Source of the DNA: Saprospiraceae bacterium
GTDB taxonomy: Bacteria; Bacteroidota; Bacteroidia; Chitinophagales; Saprospiraceae
NCBI GenBank assembly: GCA_016708265.1
Contig: JADJGA010000012.1
Location: 1,089,001-1,153,000 of the forward strand
Direction of reading: 5' to 3'
DNA length: 64,000 nucleotides
This document shows, piece after piece, positions 62,975-64,000 of the stretch. Both the position numbers and the translations under genes were made by a program. Numbering within the stretch: position 1 is the first letter of the stretch; each line of letters starts with the position of its first letter. The notes under the pieces are model-generated. The model was not told the DNA's origin. It searched no databases and worked only from the letters and a program-made list of their open reading frames with translations.

Positions 62975-63949
62975 TTATGAATCTTTGCTCATGAACTGTA
63001 TTCTCTCAAACTTAGTGATGTCTCTGCCGTATTTTTTCTGGATATTACCGTGGAAATCAGCTATCGATTTATAATCATGTCTGTCCATCCACTGCTCCAT
63101 TTCAAATAAAATAGTCTCGATATATGCTATACCGTTTTTGAATAAAGTAGAACATATCTGAGTTGCTTTTGCTCCAACCAATAGTTGTTTCACTACACCG
63201 GTATAGTCGTGAATTCCCGTTCCTGCAGCAAGGTCACATTTAAGCATCGGTGCCAGAAGTGCTACCCATCTCAGGGATTTTGTAACTTCTGACGGACCAC
63301 TTAAAATATTGGTCTTGATGATCTCTTCTGTTTCGATATTGATATCAGGCCTGTAGAATCTGTTGAACAATACAAGTCCGTCAACTCCTTCTTCATCCAT
63401 CCTGTTAGCCATGGATATGAGGTTGGTAAAATAACTTCCCATTTTGATGCTTACAGGCAATTTTGTATTGCTTTTTACACTTTTCAGAATATCTATATAT
63501 CTTCTGTTAACTTCATCACATGTGGTGTATTTATCGAATGGTATCAATGCTATATTCAGTTCTATGGCATCTGCCCCTGCTTCTTCAAATTTTGAAGTAA
63601 ACCTGGGCCATTCCATGTCAGAAACACAATTAATGCTTGCAATGACAGGCACGTTTAGCTTAGCTTTGACATTTGAAATTAACTCAAGCATTTTACCTAT
63701 TCCCTGTTCTTTTGAGTGCTGATGTATATGCTCGATTGCTTCAGGATACCAGAAGTATTTCGAATCCTGATCGTGTAGCAGGTTTTCGTCAGCAAGCATT
63801 TGTTCTTCAAATACAGATTTCATAACAATAGCACCCGCACCCATTTCAGCACAGAATTTTATTGTGTCAAAATCTTTTGTCAATTTGGAACTGCTTACTA
63901 TTAACGGGTTTTTCAGTTCAATTCCCAGATATTTTGTTGAAAGATCCAT
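62975..63949 (-). CDS. Dihydroorotate dehydrogenase-like flavoprotein
   Basis: 324 residues. The FMN-barrel pattern of class 1 DHODs is visible: LSTKYLGIELKNPLIVSSS, AGAIVMKSVFEEQ, NVPVIASINCVS, SIKMGSYFTN, and GADAIELN. At the position of the class 1 catalytic loop N-x-S-C-P-N the protein has NIALIPFDK, without cysteine or serine base, so orotate formation is doubtful. Proteins of this group are common in Bacteroidota, often annotated only as DHOD-like. It probably binds FMN and acts on another substrate. The start is the ATG at 63949; 51 bases remain to the window edge. Confidence 0.85.
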   Translation of the reverse strand: MDLSTKYLGIELKNPLIVSSSKLTKDFDTIKFCAEMGAGAIVMKSVFEEQMLADENLLHDQDSKYFWYPEAIEHIHQHSKEQGIGKMLELISNVKAKLNVPVIASINCVSDMEWPRFTSKFEEAGADAIELNIALIPFDKYTTCDEVNRRYIDILKSVKSNTKLPVSIKMGSYFTNLISMANRMDEEGVDGLVLFNRFYRPDINIETEEIIKTNILSGPSEVTKSLRWVALLAPMLKCDLAAGTGIHDYTGVVKQLLVGAKATQICSTLFKNGIAYIETILFEMEQWMDRHDYKSIADFHGNIQKKYGRDITKFERIQFMSKDS

Positions 63950-64000
63950 AATTATAGTATTTTATGTGTTGATTTTTTAAAATTATCTATTATACCAGTA

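Overview
The window is a chromosome segment of a low-GC member of the Bacteroidota. The evidence is several secreted proteins ending in type IX secretion (T9SS) sorting domains, TonB-dependent receptors with a CarboxypepD_reg-like N-terminal domain, a lipid/OM gene set (uppS, bamA), SBBP-type propeller proteins, and Bacteroidota-type -7 promoter boxes (TAnnTTTG). A [NiFe] uptake hydrogenase suggests an organism that can use H2. Species cannot be read from the sequence.

Layout. 1-11.4 kb: start of a lamin-tail protein, two TonB-dependent receptors, a DUF2721 membrane protein, a CotH-kinase/lamin-tail T9SS protein and a large propeller/PKD-like T9SS protein. 11.6-17 kb: GlsB/YeaQ-type membrane protein, uppS, bamA, thiolase. 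17.5-21 kb: one large T9SS type B propeller gene broken into three frames by two single-base A-run indels. 21.6-39 kb: acyl-CoA carboxylase beta subunit, OM proteins, a metallophosphoesterase/PQQ-propeller fusion, an M49-like peptidase, an MBL hydrolase, a family 2 glycosyltransferase, a barrel protein beside a 1034-residue TPR protein, an MlaD-like protein and a TPR lipoprotein. Intergenic spaces hold REP-like hairpins and a REP-associated transposase remnant. 39.8-49.2 kb: [NiFe] hydrogenase small and large subunits, cytochrome b, maturation protease, hypD, hypE and hypF, with a four-helix-bundle (S23/IVP) cassette between hypD and hypE. 49.4-50.7 kb: a cyclic 2,3-diphosphoglycerate synthetase-like P-loop protein.

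At 50.9 kb lies an initiator tRNA-fMet gene whose 3' end is duplicated 7.5 kb downstream (15-bp direct repeats at 51004 and 58514). Between the repeats is an integrated element: tyrosine integrase (frameshifted), unknown protein, excisionase-like HTH protein, RepA-like ATPase, an iteron-like array, a primase-like DUF6371 protein (frameshifted), an orphan P27-type small terminase, and two accessory membrane proteins next to an attC-like hairpin. With no capsid, tail or large-terminase gene, this is the layout of a phage satellite (PICI-like) and is the most interesting part of the window.

58.5-64 kb: a decayed PP2C phosphatase gene, a TPR protein, an Omp28-like T9SS protein and a dihydroorotate dehydrogenase-like protein. 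Several genes are broken only at A-runs, and one intergenic stretch holds poly-A runs of 41 and 23, so some frameshifts may be homopolymer errors in the assembly. The PP2C gene also carries in-frame stops and looks truly decayed.
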